DNA from: Isoetes taiwanensis
Taxonomy: Eukaryota > Streptophyta > Lycopodiopsida > Isoetales > Isoetaceae
Assembly (NCBI GenBank): GCA_021234155.1
Contig: JAJEKV010000005.1
Span: 6,429,216-6,493,215, forward strand
Direction: 5' to 3'
DNA: 64,000 nucleotides
Every line of letters starts with the position of its first letter. Position 1 is the first letter of the stretch. The notes beneath the pieces were generated by a model, which saw only the letters and a program-made list of their open reading frames with translations, did no database searches and was not told where the DNA came from. The position numbers and the translations under genes are program-made. Below are positions 11,555 to 21,949 of this stretch, piece by piece.

Positions 11555-12735
11555 TCACACTGAGACATTAACATAATGACTTAAAAAGTAAGATCTCAAG
11601 TCATCTTCTTTGGCTCCACTATGAGAATGTATCATCTTGCCATTCTTGTAGAATCTGAAGGATGGCACTGCTCTTATTCCCCATTTTCTCATTAATGCCT
11701 GGAACAAGAGATTGCATCTAGAATGAACAAAACCAAATGGAAAGAAAGGCCAAAAAAGTAATCTACATATTACCACATATTACTTACTCTTGTGGAGCTG
11801 TCATGGTCACCATTGATCTTCAAGAATAGGACATCAGGGTACTCAAGGCTCATCTTCACTACTTTTGGATATATGAGTCTGCAAGGTCCACATGTTTTTG
11901 TGGAAATATCAAGGATCACCTGGAAAGGGCCATGCAGATGTTTGTGAGATGAGGAAATAGTGGTTAAGTACTCATATTTTTCATGTTTCTCTATCCCCTC
12001 AATCCGTCCATGGCTCTTAAACTTGAACCAAAGTCACACTAACACAAGTCCAGTTCATGCATGCTGATGCTGACATCTTTTCAACGAACCATGTTAAGCA
12101 ATGAACTGTTCTAATTATTATAACCAGCTTACAAGCTTGTTGCCTGCCTCTTCAATGCACTTTTCCAACGCCGCCGCTGTCGAAGCATAGGCAGTGTTAA
12201 TTAAAATAGATTGCAGCTCACCTTTAGCCATTCAATCAAAGATCTTATTGACAAGTAAACATTAAAAGGGGAAAAATTAATAGAAAACAATTAAAACCAA
12301 AAAAAAAAGTTCAGAACAATGCTGCCTTAGACCTCTTCAAAGTCATTCAGCTATCAAGGATTCATCCCAAACAGAAACAAAAACAGGGAAAAAACAAGCA
12401 GAAAATAAAAACACAAATACAAATACAAATCTATACAATAAGAAGAAAAAACAGATTGAAATGAAAGGGCAATTGCTAGGCTTACCATCTTCAAAAGTGA
12501 TAACATTTCCATGCGTGGTTACAGATTCATCCCGAACAGCATGAACCACAATTCTCGATATCCTTCTCCTTTCAAAGGGCATTTGAATTTTTGAATCATC
12601 CTGATTAGAGCTACAAGAGGGCAAAGAAAGGGCCGGGAAAAACAGCGACAGATTATGAAGGGAAGAAGGATCGGCAGAAATAGAAGATCTTGGCAATGAT
12701 CTGTTTATGGGGAGGATTTTCGCAGCTGCCGCCAT
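11555..12735 (-). CDS. Plastid-targeted atypical thioredoxin, 204 aa, four exons
   Basis: Exons are 12,735-12,486, 12,221-12,133, 11,919-11,788 and 11,698-11,555. All three introns are GT-AG, and the joined frame gives 204 residues. Residues 1-70 are Ala/Ser/Arg-rich and look like a chloroplast transit peptide. The thioredoxin fold follows: NKLVILDISTKTCGPC carries the CGPC redox site, then LFLKINGDHD, the cis-proline loop IRAVPSFRFYKNGK and a C-terminal helix. The usual Trp before CGPC is Thr, as in atypical plastid thioredoxins. The best resemblance I recall is to the C-terminal module of CDSP32, but here there is only one module. The ATG at 12,735 was chosen because it starts the transit-peptide-like sequence; the open frame continues upstream to 12,894 without such features. 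It probably reduces target disulfides in the stroma, which is inference. Confidence 0.88.
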
Positions 12736-13830
12736 AGCCGGCTCCTGTAACTGCGCAAGGAAGCACCATTTTTTTTTTTTGTTTTTGTTTGTAAATGGAA
12801 GGTGGACGTTTCTGGTGTGGAATTTCCTTTCCGTGGTTGTAATTCGCCTCATCCTCCCATTTGGTTTAACATCTCTTGTTCCACCACGTGGCAAATAATA
12901 TAGTCTTATATTATGGTAGAGACAAATATCTTATAATATCTGACACAATGACGTCACGGAAACACAATGGATATCCCATTATCCTGAAATGATCATTCCT
13001 GAACCTTATTCACACTATCTTCACTGGGCCCGAATGTGGTTTAGAATTCCTCCTGCATGCAAGTGCTTCCCCAATTGCCTGGGAAATCCAATAGGTGGAG
13101 CATGCAGGAATGCCAGACCTGATCCACATTCCAATATGTCTAAGATAAGGGCAGTTTCCCATGAATGCCAAGATTGAATCACCCCCAAATGAAGAATCAA
13201 ATGCTCCCTTTTGGAGGTCGCATTTCTATCTGTAATATGTAGAGATATTCACAAGAGAGCCATAGTTATAACTTAATTGATTATGTTACATGTGTGGTTA
13301 AGACAATTTTTGGCAAAAATTTGTTCCCATGCTATAATTTACAATGACATCAGAAGTAATCTAGCTCTAACTGCAAAATCCAACCCATCACAAAATGTCC
13401 AAAATATATCATCACTTTACTAGCTAGAGAGTGGGCGATAAAACAATTCGGATGAAGTATAGCAAAATGAAAAAGATGCCAATAAATCTATTAACCAAGC
13501 CATTAAGGAAAGACAAGTTCTTGCTATATCGAAGCATTATGTTCCAAAAGACGTTAATACACCATTTTATTCTATTTTGTTTCTATTGAGGAAGGCTAAA
13601 AGAACAAGCCAAGGATCTGCTTTAGATGAACTAGACGTTAAGTAATAGAGGAACCTATAGTTGGCCTTGTAGTGTTCTGATCTGCAGCTCAATCTACACT
13701 CTAAAAATGTATTTCATTAAGGTATCATTTCAGTTTGTTCCATACCTTAGATTAAATTTGTAAGGTATTTCATAATCATGTTTACTACTTTCTATTGAGG
13801 TATACTATACCTATAGTTATGACGATGTGG
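12736..13830. other. 5' flank of the thioredoxin gene; no further gene
   Basis: The first 150 bases include a T-run and probably the 5' UTR and promoter. AT-rich sequence follows with no coding signal. Short frames here have no codon bias or recognisable motif. Confidence 0.4.
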
Positions 13831-13990
13831 TTCTCCTCCTGTGGTTTAGTGGCTAGTCCTTTGCGTTTGCAATTAGGATGCTTGTGTTCAATTCCCCCTT
13901 GGGATATTTAGGGGATCGTCATATGTTCTTATCGGATGTCGCCATTTGCTATGACATAAAAAGTACTATTTACATATCTTTTGCTTGACA
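13830..13990 (+). mobile_element. tRNA-derived SINE-like head
   Basis: A box-A-like TGGTTTAGTGG at 13,842 is followed about 41 nt later by a box-B-like TGTTCAATTCC at 13,884, the spacing of an internal Pol III promoter. The flanks do not form a tRNA acceptor stem, so a degenerate tRNA-derived SINE is more likely than a tRNA gene. The 3' boundary is not clear. Confidence 0.45.
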
Positions 13991-14029
13991 TATATATGGC
14001 CTTCTCTTGAAGGACGTTAACATCACAGG

Positions 14030-14300
14030 TGGGATGAAAATCTCATAGGATAATCATGATCCACTGAGTAGGACCACCAGCCTATACATAATACAACACA
14101 TTCAAATAATTCTCAAAGATCAACTGTCGTTTGGTAGGAGCAAGCAAAGAACAATGGTAATCCTATCTTGTGCCATTCAAGCTAAAAGACAGATAGAACA
14201 TGCACAGGCAGGATGAAAATCTCAAGGGATAATCACGATCCACTGAGTAGTACTACCAACCTATGCATAAGACAACACATTCAAATAAATCTCAAAGATC
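14030..14300. repeat. Two direct copies of a dispersed repeat
   Basis: A ~90-bp segment with GGATGAAAATCTCA, GATCCACTGAGTAG and ACAACACATTCAAATAA occurs at about 14,032-14,125 and again at 14,212-14,300. Related sequence recurs at 45,900-45,970, and its continuation (GGAGCAAGC..AATGGTA) at 26,672 and 45,981. It therefore belongs to the same family as the unit duplicated at 26-48 kb. Confidence 0.7.
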
Positions 14301-14303
14301 AAC

Positions 14304-14754
14304 ACAACCAACACATAACTACCATTAACATTAATTAACACAACCATTGGCTCCAACACATTTAAATTAAAATCCCCCTTAAACCCCCTTTGGTTTGGGT
14401 GCATATTCACACGGGGGGTGACGTAGGGCAGCGAGAGCCCTTATAATTATATTTTGCACGTACAAAATCAACACCATATAGTATTTTGCTTGAAACCTTA
14501 TAGTATTTTGCAAATCTTGTTATACAGTATAGCAAATTTTGTACATGCATACCCCACAAACGAGGAACTTTACGTACGGTGTAGATTAAGGAATAAGGGG
14601 TGAATATGCCTATCCAATAGCTCTCGTTGCCCGGAGTCACCCCCCGTGTGAATATGCACCCAAACCAAAGGGGGTTTAAGGGGGATTTTAATTTAAATGT
14701 GTTGGAGCCAATGGTTGTGTTAATTAATGTTAATGGTAGTTATGTGTTGGTTGT
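14304..14754. mobile_element. Foldback element with 119-bp inverted repeats
   Basis: Positions 14,304-14,422 and 14,636-14,754 are essentially perfect reverse complements, including an uninterrupted GGGGGG/CCCCCC block, around a 213-bp centre. Weaker complementarity continues inward (GGCAGCGAGAGC opposite GCTCTCGTTGCC). No coding capacity is seen, so this is a MITE-like or foldback element. I could not define a target duplication. One outer edge abuts the dispersed repeat at 14,300. Confidence 0.85.
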
Positions 14755-15340
14755 TGTACTAAAAAAAAATTTGGGCCCTTCGGGCCCTAAAAAAAGCAAA
14801 CATACGTAAAAACATGTGAAACATGTAGCAATATGTAATACGTAATATGTAATACGTAATGGTAAAAATAATATGAGTAACACAAGCTTCTAATACTAAT
14901 ATCTAGCATTAGCATAATGGTAGATAGATATTGAAAGGAAGGGTTATTAAATTTTGAAGTTTAAAGGATTGTAGACATTCAAAGAAAGGGTGAGATTTTA
15001 AACCTTAGGCAGTAGATATAAAGGGAGGGCGAGTTTTTTAAGAATGGGCATTGCTAAATATTGGTAGACATTGAAAGGAAGGGCTATAATGATAGATATA
15101 TTGAATGTTAAATGGAAATAGTTCAAGGAAAGAAACGTGAATAACGATGGCCAGATATTAGGGCTACTTTAGGGTTTCTGCATTCGATCAGAGGGTAGAA
15201 GCATGAAAGGGTGGGCAAAAAAAGGGACACTTTTATACATTTACATTTGGCAAAATGTAAACAAATTCCCCTTGAGGTCTCATTTATTAGGGGGTACCTA
15301 ATTTTCAAACGGGTTGGGAAACTTTAATGCACTAATTTTC

Positions 15341-15371
<31 letters not shown>

Positions 15372-15798
15372 CCTCCTTCGATTCTTTGATCCAGCCCATT
15401 CCCAACCCCTCACTTTGCTCCCCGCCATAGCCGGACTTTTGCAAGGTCGATCATGGACCCTAAGCCCCGATACTCTCCCATTATCACCTAGACTAGGGCT
15501 AGGGTTTAGGCTGCGGGGAGGGTGTGATTTTGTGCATTCATCGGTGATTGATCAAGCCCTATTAGTAGCAAAGAAGAAGCAATGAAGCGACAAGGTCGGA
15601 TCAGTCCCAGAAGTCGCCAAGAACCAAGGGTTTGAAGCCCATGGCAACCCCGAGCCTAAGCCATCGAAAGCGGCCGGAAACTAAAGACAACTTCGGAAAA
15701 TCTTCATTGCGGCCAGAGTTGCTCAAGGTTAGCATTAGGCGACTTAGGACCTACAATTTTGATTCGGTTTTCCAGTGTTTGCAAGTGGTTCGTGATGT
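14755..15798. other. Intergenic; hairpin and poly(A) tract
   Basis: A short GGGCCCTTCGGGCCC hairpin lies at about 14,773. From 14,930 to 15,080 the words TTGAAAGGAAGGG and GTAGACATT recur imperfectly. An uninterrupted A-tract occupies about 15,341-15,369. The sequence turns more GC-rich and codon-like after 15,600, leading into the gene that follows. Confidence 0.4.
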
Positions 15799-16574
15799 TT
15801 GGGGCTCAACCACCAAATGTTAGGGGTTACCAAGATGCGAGGATCCAAGGGGTTTGGATGGCATTTTCTTAAGAAATATGAGCATGTATTCGGCAAGGCG
15901 GAGATCAATAACCATCACATTCCATTGTACTTTGCAAGGGCCTTTGCACTTCATTACAAAGGCATAGAAATTGACTGGAATGAGGTAAAGGAGCATGCTA
16001 TTTCTGCTAAAAAGAGCAAAAGGACTCGATGTTACACATACGGGGACCGTAAAATCGTCAATGTAAAAATATGCAAGGTAAATCGCCCACAATTCGGTTT
16101 AGTACGAGGATGGATGGGTTGAAGAAATTGGTTGAGAGTAGACTTGTGGATGCTACTATCTTGATTAGCGATTGAAGGAGTTGAAGGACAAGAGGAAGCT
16201 ACTTGAATCCGAGATTTGCGAGCTAGAGAGTGAGAGAAGCACATTAAGTAGGGTTGTCCAAAAATCGATGAAAAGATAAACACTTTCGACTTGCCAAAAT
16301 TCGACACTAAAGGCGCGGGGACAGCCAATAGATTTGCAAATGGCATTGGCAAGTCACTTTGAAGAGGAAAAATCAAGTTTTATGGAGGAGATGAAAAATT
16401 TAACAAAGCCAATCGAAGACATGACTTCTGAGTTGCAGACATTAGCCACTGCCATCCATGAAATCATCAAGGATTTGGAGATGAATGAAATTAGTGAGAG
16501 TAGGATAAAGGACATGATATTACATCTTGAAACATCAGATGTAATTACCTTGCATCCCATCCGTGTTCTTGCAG
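15799..16574 (+). pseudogene. 5' exons of the RING/Ulp1 transposon-type gene (coiled coil)
   Basis: About 15,835-16,077 encodes GFGWHFLKKYEHVFGKAEIN and FARAFALHYKGIEIDWNEVK and ends at a plausible donor (GCAAG|GTAAAT). Next come two heptad-rich stretches, KELKDKRKLLESEICELESE near 16,180 and an EEEKSSFMEEMKNLTK segment near 16,360-16,510, typical of a coiled coil. Several frame changes separate these pieces, so some exons are either decayed or split by introns I cannot place. They lie directly upstream of the RING and Ulp1 exons on the same strand and probably belong to the same protein. I assign no function beyond a likely scaffold or dimerisation role. Confidence 0.5.
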
Positions 16575-16782
16575 GCAGATAGTAAGGCATCAAATCCTCG
16601 TGTGAAGAACACATGCTGCTCTTGCAATGCATGCCTTGACAGTAGTATTTTGGTGTTGCCATCATGTGGACATCCCTACTGCCTTCTTTGTCTCTCATAC
16701 CGTGTCTCTACTTCGAACCAGTGTGTTTTTCATTGTCTTTGGCCTCAAGAACTTCGTGCAAATATGGGAATTTCTACTCAAG
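16575..16782 (+). CDS. RING-type zinc finger exon
   Basis: The exon is bounded by TTGCAG and AAG|GTAATT. It encodes CNAC, eleven residues later CGHPYCLLC, then CVFHC: a C-x2-C / C-x-H-x2-C-x2-C / C-x3-C series close to the C3HC4 RING consensus. The last pair has three intervening residues instead of the usual two, so zinc binding there is uncertain. RING fingers normally recruit E2 enzymes for ubiquitin or SUMO transfer. Its position between a coiled coil and a SUMO-protease-like domain suggests a protein that acts on SUMO or ubiquitin conjugates, as many large plant transposons encode. Confidence 0.6.
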
Positions 16783-16964
16783 GTAATTCCGTTCACTTGA
16801 TTTCATTTTACAGTGTAGGAATACTTTTTGATATGCAAGTGATTATCTTTAGATATGTATTTGTTTGGTAGAGTACTGAATCGACATTTACCTTCTACAT
16901 AGACTTAAGTTTTGTTGTTCTGGAGAATGAATGTAGTTCAAGGTGCTTGGATTTGGATCTGTAC

Positions 16965-17287
16965 AGGGTGAAAGCATGCTAGGGTGTACCATCTAAAGTT
17001 CTTTTAGGTAGTGCAAAACTACCCAAAAAAGTACCCAGCACTGGGTACTAGGAACTTGCATAAATGTCTCAATAAACAATAAGTTTGAGAGTTGATTCAT
17101 TCATTCTAGTCTCTGATAGTATTGTTATCATCTACTATTATAGATTGATATGTTATTGACCTTCAATTCAAAAATTTTGGATTGATTTTAATGGGAAGAA
17201 AAAACAGAAAGTACCAGTTTTAAAAGTACCCAGTGTAGGTACTTTTGAGGGTTCCAAAAGTGGTACACCGTAGCATGCTTTCACCCT
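16965..17287. mobile_element. 323-bp MITE in an intron
   Basis: The ends AGGGTGAAAGCATGCT and AGCATGCTTTCACCCT are perfect inverted repeats, and the match continues imperfectly inward (GTGTACC / GGTACAC). Internal AGTACCCAG words also occur in both orientations. The element lies between the RING exon and the next exon and contains no ORF. The flanking bases do not give an unambiguous target duplication (TAC or ACA). Confidence 0.8.
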
Positions 17288-17304
17288 ACATTCTTTCTGT
17301 CATT

Positions 17305-17415
17305 TACATTTCTTTCATGTACATGCTTTCTTGCTTCACTTAAATTTCTGTCATGTACATGCTTTCTTGCATAACTTACAGACCTGTCTCATGTAGATGC
17401 TTTCTTGCATGACAT
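17305..17415. repeat. Imperfect ~45-bp repeats
   Basis: The words CATGTACATGCTTTCTTGC, or close variants, recur three times beside TTACATTTCTT-like spacers. They lie within an intron of the Ulp1-type gene. Confidence 0.6.
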
Positions 17416-17487
17416 ACATTTATTGACACTTTACATTCTTGATTCCTTGTTTGTTAGTTTTGATTACATTTACTTTTTGTTTTGCAG

Positions 17488-18352
17488 AAACAGGGAGCAT
17501 CAAGAAACCTGAACCTGCTGTAACAGGTAATGTAAACATGTAGATGATTTGTAAACATGTAGAATTTTTTTAGATCTGAGTCTAGCTAACTAGCCATTGT
17601 CATATGCAGGTGTGAAGGCATTCCTTGAAGGAAGAACCTTGCTACCTGAATTCTCGGATGTTTGAAACCTAAACCAACCAAGGATGATGCCATGTCCGTC
17701 GGGACTCCTTCTACATCAGCATCACCTATTAAGGCATTCTCTCACAGCTCGGGAAAGACAGAATCAGGAAAGTTTGTGGAGATGGCAATGGCCAGAATCG
17801 ATAAGTTCAAATTTAATTGAGTTGATATAAGCTTCAATATTATTTCAGGTTGCTAATTTGTAAGATGTGTGATTGCGGTGGAATTAGTCTTCAAGAGGAG
17901 ATCCCAAATTTGGATGCCGAGTTGGCTTCCTTGACTCAGCAACAGGTTCCTATCAAAGGTGAGCCATTTTAAAGCTCATCAAATAGTAACATTCATTCAT
18001 GAGGTGCATATTCTCTAACCGTTATGGCGGATGAAGATAAGAAAGCACCGGCCCGACTATAGAAACGATTATCGTGAAGGAGGAGGATGCTCCCCAAATA
18101 ACAAGCGGAAAACTCGAGCGAGAAAAGGATGCACCAGCTAAGAGTACAGCTAAGAAAAGGTATGCACTTCATCTTAACTCACACCATTTCTTCAACTCAC
18201 ACCATTTCTTGTAGGCAAAAATCATTGAAGACACAACATCTCTTGAAGATTCTAAATCCGGTGAAGAATCGATGTTGATGCAAGGTAATATTATGAAACA
18301 TTTGTTTTTATGCACCTGCATGATACTTGACACTTCAATTTGATCCTTGTAG
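17488..18352 (+). other. Possible middle exons of the Ulp1-type gene
   Basis: TTTTGCAG at about 17,487 opens a short exon (ETGSIKKPEPAVT) ending at CAG|GTAATG. A second acceptor at about 17,611 opens VKAFLEGRTLLPEFSD. Later stretches to 18,300 are Lys/Glu-rich (KEEDAPQITSG, REKDAPAKSTA) with candidate splice sites. The frames do not join cleanly, so I list this as probable linker exons between RING and protease. A decayed gene would look the same. Confidence 0.4.
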
Positions 18353-19390
18353 GAGCATGCGTGAGAAACTGTGTTCTTACACGCCTTTCGTGCCTTTCAA
18401 GGATAGCCCCCCTGATCCTCCCATGAAGGTGGTCGATATTGACCTTGAAGAACTCTGTGCACCCAGATCAAGAATGACAAGCCGCCTCATTGAACTGTAT
18501 GGCAGGTATGCACAAGGTGTTGTAGATGTAATTTTGATTTCATCTCCTATTCTTTGTGTATTTATAATGGCGATATAATTATGACCTTATCTTCTTGTAG
18601 GTACCTGCATCATAATTTGCCATCGGAGTGGAAGAACAAGATTTTCTTTTATCCATCTTTTAACTTTCACTTGTTCAAGGAAGCTACAGCAAGTAAGAAA
18701 AAAACCGAGGCCTCAAGAAACATTGTAGATATCGTGAAACAGGGAATGAAAGGGCTGGTTATGTCAAAATGCCAGTATGTTCTTCTACCCGTGCTTGAGA
18801 ATGAGCACTTTGTGTTGGCTATATTTGCCTTTGCAGAAGGGAATCCTGCAGTTCTTCGTGCACCATCGATTCATATATTGAATAGTCTGAAAGCTTTTGC
18901 GACAAATGAGAAGGCAATTAGAGGGTATGCATTTCTATCTACTTTCTCCCATTCCTGTCTACTTAAATATTTACATTTCTACTTTTAAATGTGCATGTGC
19001 AGGCTTCATACACAGATATTGACTCAATCAATGAGTCAAACCTCAAGCGGTGTTGATTTTATTCGCAGAAATAATGTGAAGGGGCTTGAACATCTTGAAG
19101 TACCTCAGCAGCCCGATCTGTCGAATTGCGGCTTGTATGTGATGGCCTGCATGCACAAATTTGTGAACGCAGTTGTCGGAAATAAGGAGTTGAAGGTAAG
19201 TGTCCAATTCTCTTGCAAGCTTTTAGTTAACACCATTTTTACATTTCTGTTTGCTTTAATGCACTATGCACAGGTTACAGCAGGCTGGTTTTCACACGAT
19301 TATGCGCTAGGTCGGCGAGCATGTCTGCAAGAAGCCCTGCTTAAACAGTGTGAAGATGGAGAAGCCATTGATGTGTCGATTGGTAGATGA
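18353..19390 (+). CDS. Ulp1/C48 SUMO-protease-like C-terminal domain, four exons
   Basis: Exons are 18,353-18,505, 18,601-18,924, 19,003-19,195 and 19,274-19,390, all with GT-AG borders and a continuous frame to TGA. The fold markers of C48 cysteine proteases appear in order: KIFFYPSFNF, then YVLLPVLENEHFVLAIF with the catalytic His, IHILNSL where the family has IxxxDS, and QQPDLSNCGLYVMACMHKFV carrying the oxyanion Gln and the catalytic Cys. The catalytic Asp is thus replaced by Asn, which may weaken or abolish activity. C48 enzymes mature or remove SUMO. In plants such domains are also common cargo of large DNA transposons. The gene is convergent with the transposase-like gene at 21-24 kb, and both may belong to one element. 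Splicing is intact here although upstream exons look damaged. Confidence 0.8.
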
Positions 19391-19779
19391 ATCTAACCAT
19401 TTGTTTATGAGTTTTGTGGATGAACAGTCTGTTTTCAGATTTGATCAACACTTGGTTTATGCTCGATATCATAACCCTGTATAAAATTCGGATATTGGTA
19501 ATACCTTCGAACTGCCTAATGGAATCACTCTGCATAAAAATCAGACTTTGTTTTGGCCTAGTTGCCTTCAAAATTTCGGATGTACTTGGCCAGAGTGCCT
19601 CAACCAATTAATTTTGAAAAAATGACATAAGTTGTCCCATATGGCATTATTCTAAAGCATATATCTGGTTTCTGCCAGTGTCAATTTATCCCAAGTGTTT
19701 TGTATGTCTTTCATTTCTCCTGTTCTTAAATTATCCTCATAAAAGTTCTACCACTTATTGACAACTTAAGCTCATATTA

Positions 19780-19915
19780 GATGAGTGCTTCAAGATGATG
19801 AATGTGAGGTCATGATCTTACATGACTTGATCATTTGAGATGGGTTGGATGAATGCTCCAAGATGATGAATGTGAGGTCATGATCTTACATGACTTGATC
19901 ATTTGAGATGGGTTT
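19780..19915. repeat. Tandem duplication, 68 bp x 2
   Basis: Two adjacent near-identical units contain AAGATGATGAATGTGAGGTC and TTGATCATTTGAGATGGG. They lie downstream of the Ulp1-type gene. Confidence 0.9.
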
Positions 19916-20229
19916 GATGATAGTGTATGCTTGATACATCCCATTTCTTTTCCGACTCACTAAGTCCCCAACACTTGACTTACAGAGTGCGGTGACTCGG
20001 ACTCGGACTATGTACCTTCACATTCTTCTGCGGCAACCTCTCACACTCGGACTCCAACTTTTCATGGGGTCCATGATGAGGAGGTGAAGGTACAAATTGA
20101 CTTAATGGATACACTTTCATCCCCCTCGAAATGTTAGTGCAAGGTATTTCAGTTTTTTTGATAAGTGCACACTTTTTTGCTTCCATCCCATGCTGTGACT
20201 TCATGATACTGAGCCCATGGGATTGAGAT

Positions 20230-20850
20230 GGACAAGTGCATTGACAATTTTGTAATCTTTGACCATGTACATGAGATATAGTTGTAAATTTTGACATGTA
20301 CATGAGATACAGTTGTAAATTTTGAAGTCTGACCATGTCAATATTTTGACATTGTGAACATGTACACTATTTTGACATTGTAACCACCCCTATCTAAATA
20401 TATAAAATCTCTATCTCCTTCTTATTGTCAGACACTTCATAGACTATCAAGCCTAGCATCCAAAGCATAAATTCTGCACTTTTGTTGTATTGTCCGAGCA
20501 CAATTAGGAGGAGATGTTAATAAGTTGTATAAGTGGTCAAGATGTCAAACATTGCACAAAAGTACTAGCACTTTGTGCACAAGGTGTTAACACTTTGTGC
20601 ACAAGTGTTAAATAACTTGTATAACCGGCAAGGGAAAAAAAAACTTCGTGTCCCCTTTTTTATTTTTACAAGGTCAATAATGTCTTGCCAAGGTTCAAGA
20701 CCTTTGTGCAACTTGTGTCAAGATGTCAAACCTTGCACTTGTTGTCAAGATGTCAAACCTTGCACAAGTGTCCCCATATAAGTCCCCATTCTAAAGGATA
20801 CAATATAAGTGTCCCCATTGTTTTGAAAGAGGCATCTTGAGCTATGTCAA
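20230..20850. repeat. Short-repeat-rich spacer
   Basis: GACATGTACATGAGATA plus AGTTGTAAATTTTGA occurs twice near 20,262-20,325. GTCAAGATGTCAAAC followed by TTGCAC recurs near 20,537, 20,717 and 20,745, and TTTGTGCACAAG is repeated near 20,573 and 20,595. There is no coding signal. The spacer separates the convergent Ulp1-type and transposase-like genes. Confidence 0.65.
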
Positions 20851-21177
20851 GATAAGTTGTCTTTGTAAGCCTGAGATCAAACAAGCAAATTCAAAACCAC
20901 AACACTAGGCACTTCCAAAATGGCTCTTACCATATATACACTCACGAAATTTGAACCATTAACCTAAGGTAGCCATTAACCTTGAGTTTTCAAGTACAAG
21001 TACAAGTGTCTCAAGTACATGTACAAGTGTCTTGAACCTACACAACTTGCCAATGTATTCACTTTAATATTGAAAACAAGTGATCGAATTGTTCTCACGG
21101 CCAAAACATGACAATAATTATGTAGCCTGATGTAAAAAAGGTAAACCCGATACAAGAACGAAATTCACGCGGTACAT

Positions 21178-21831
21178 CTACAATCTCGGGGCATTTCCTA
21201 ATAGCATCTCGTGCCAATACTGAGACAGTTCATATGCATAAGCAACACCTTTTATCTTGTGCTTGACTGGCTCCAATGCGAAGCGAACCCCTATTACAGA
21301 CTCGGGAGGGACAAAAACCACCTTCTCTTTTAGTAACCTGTACTTCTGATGGCAGCTAGGGATCAGCTCGAAGTAGTTGCCTGTAATAACCTCATCACCT
21401 CTGAAAAATAAGTTTCCATAGTCATCCATGGTATCTACCTCGAGTACATGTTTTACTTCGGTGCATTGAAGGATATAATAAGGGACCCCCTCATGATTGT
21501 CTGGAGCTGTGAAGCATCCAAAATAATCACCAACCTGCAGCGTCTCGTCAATATTATCCTCGTCATTTGCCCATAAATCCTCAGCCTCATCAACATCTCC
21601 AGGATTGATCTTACTAATTGGCTCTAGTTTTCGCAACTCCCACCTACCACAATGGTCAGCATTCTCACAAGCAGGCCAATTAAAATTGATGCATGCTTTG
21701 CAAAAACATGAAAGAGGTCTGCACAATAATTTTGTAGCATCGTTTGAGTCTATTGAAGACACACAATGAAGTGATTGCCGCCTTTTACTTGGAAGTACAT
21801 CATGTGCTTGGGACCGATCAATGTCGGTCAC
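21178..21831 (-). CDS. C-terminal part of transposase-like protein with CFCxxC zinc motif
   Basis: A 217-codon frame ends at 21,178. It has no ATG at its 5' end (the first start-like codon is GTG), so it is best read as the last exon of a larger gene. Near its start is LSCFCKACINFNWPACENAD, the CFC-x2-C plus Cys motif found at the C-terminus of a transposase-like family widespread in animals and also in some plants. The rest is acidic (DVDEAEDLWANDEDNIDETL), then an aromatic-rich domain (GDYFGCFTAP, NYFELIPSCH). It is uninterrupted, unlike the region upstream on the same strand. I know no biochemical role for this domain; the zinc motif may bind DNA or protein. Confidence 0.6.
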   Translation of the reverse strand: MTDIDRSQAHDVLPSKRRQSLHCVSSIDSNDATKLLCRPLSCFCKACINFNWPACENADHCGRWELRKLEPISKINPGDVDEAEDLWANDEDNIDETLQVGDYFGCFTAPDNHEGVPYYILQCTEVKHVLEVDTMDDYGNLFFRGDEVITGNYFELIPSCHQKYRLLKEKVVFVPPESVIGVRFALEPVKHKIKGVAYAYELSQYWHEMLLGNAPRL

Positions 21832-21949
21832 CTCCCGAATACCCTCTCCTCACATCTGATTTTTTTCTCCCTCAATACTTGACACGCAGCTTCTTTGCAT
21901 CTTTTACTATCTTCCCATCCTTTTTCCTTTGTTACGCTTCAAGCCACAA

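Noticed and set aside
13842-13895. tRNA gene
   Set aside because: A- and B-box-like words are present, but acceptor and anticodon stems do not form, so a SINE head is more likely.
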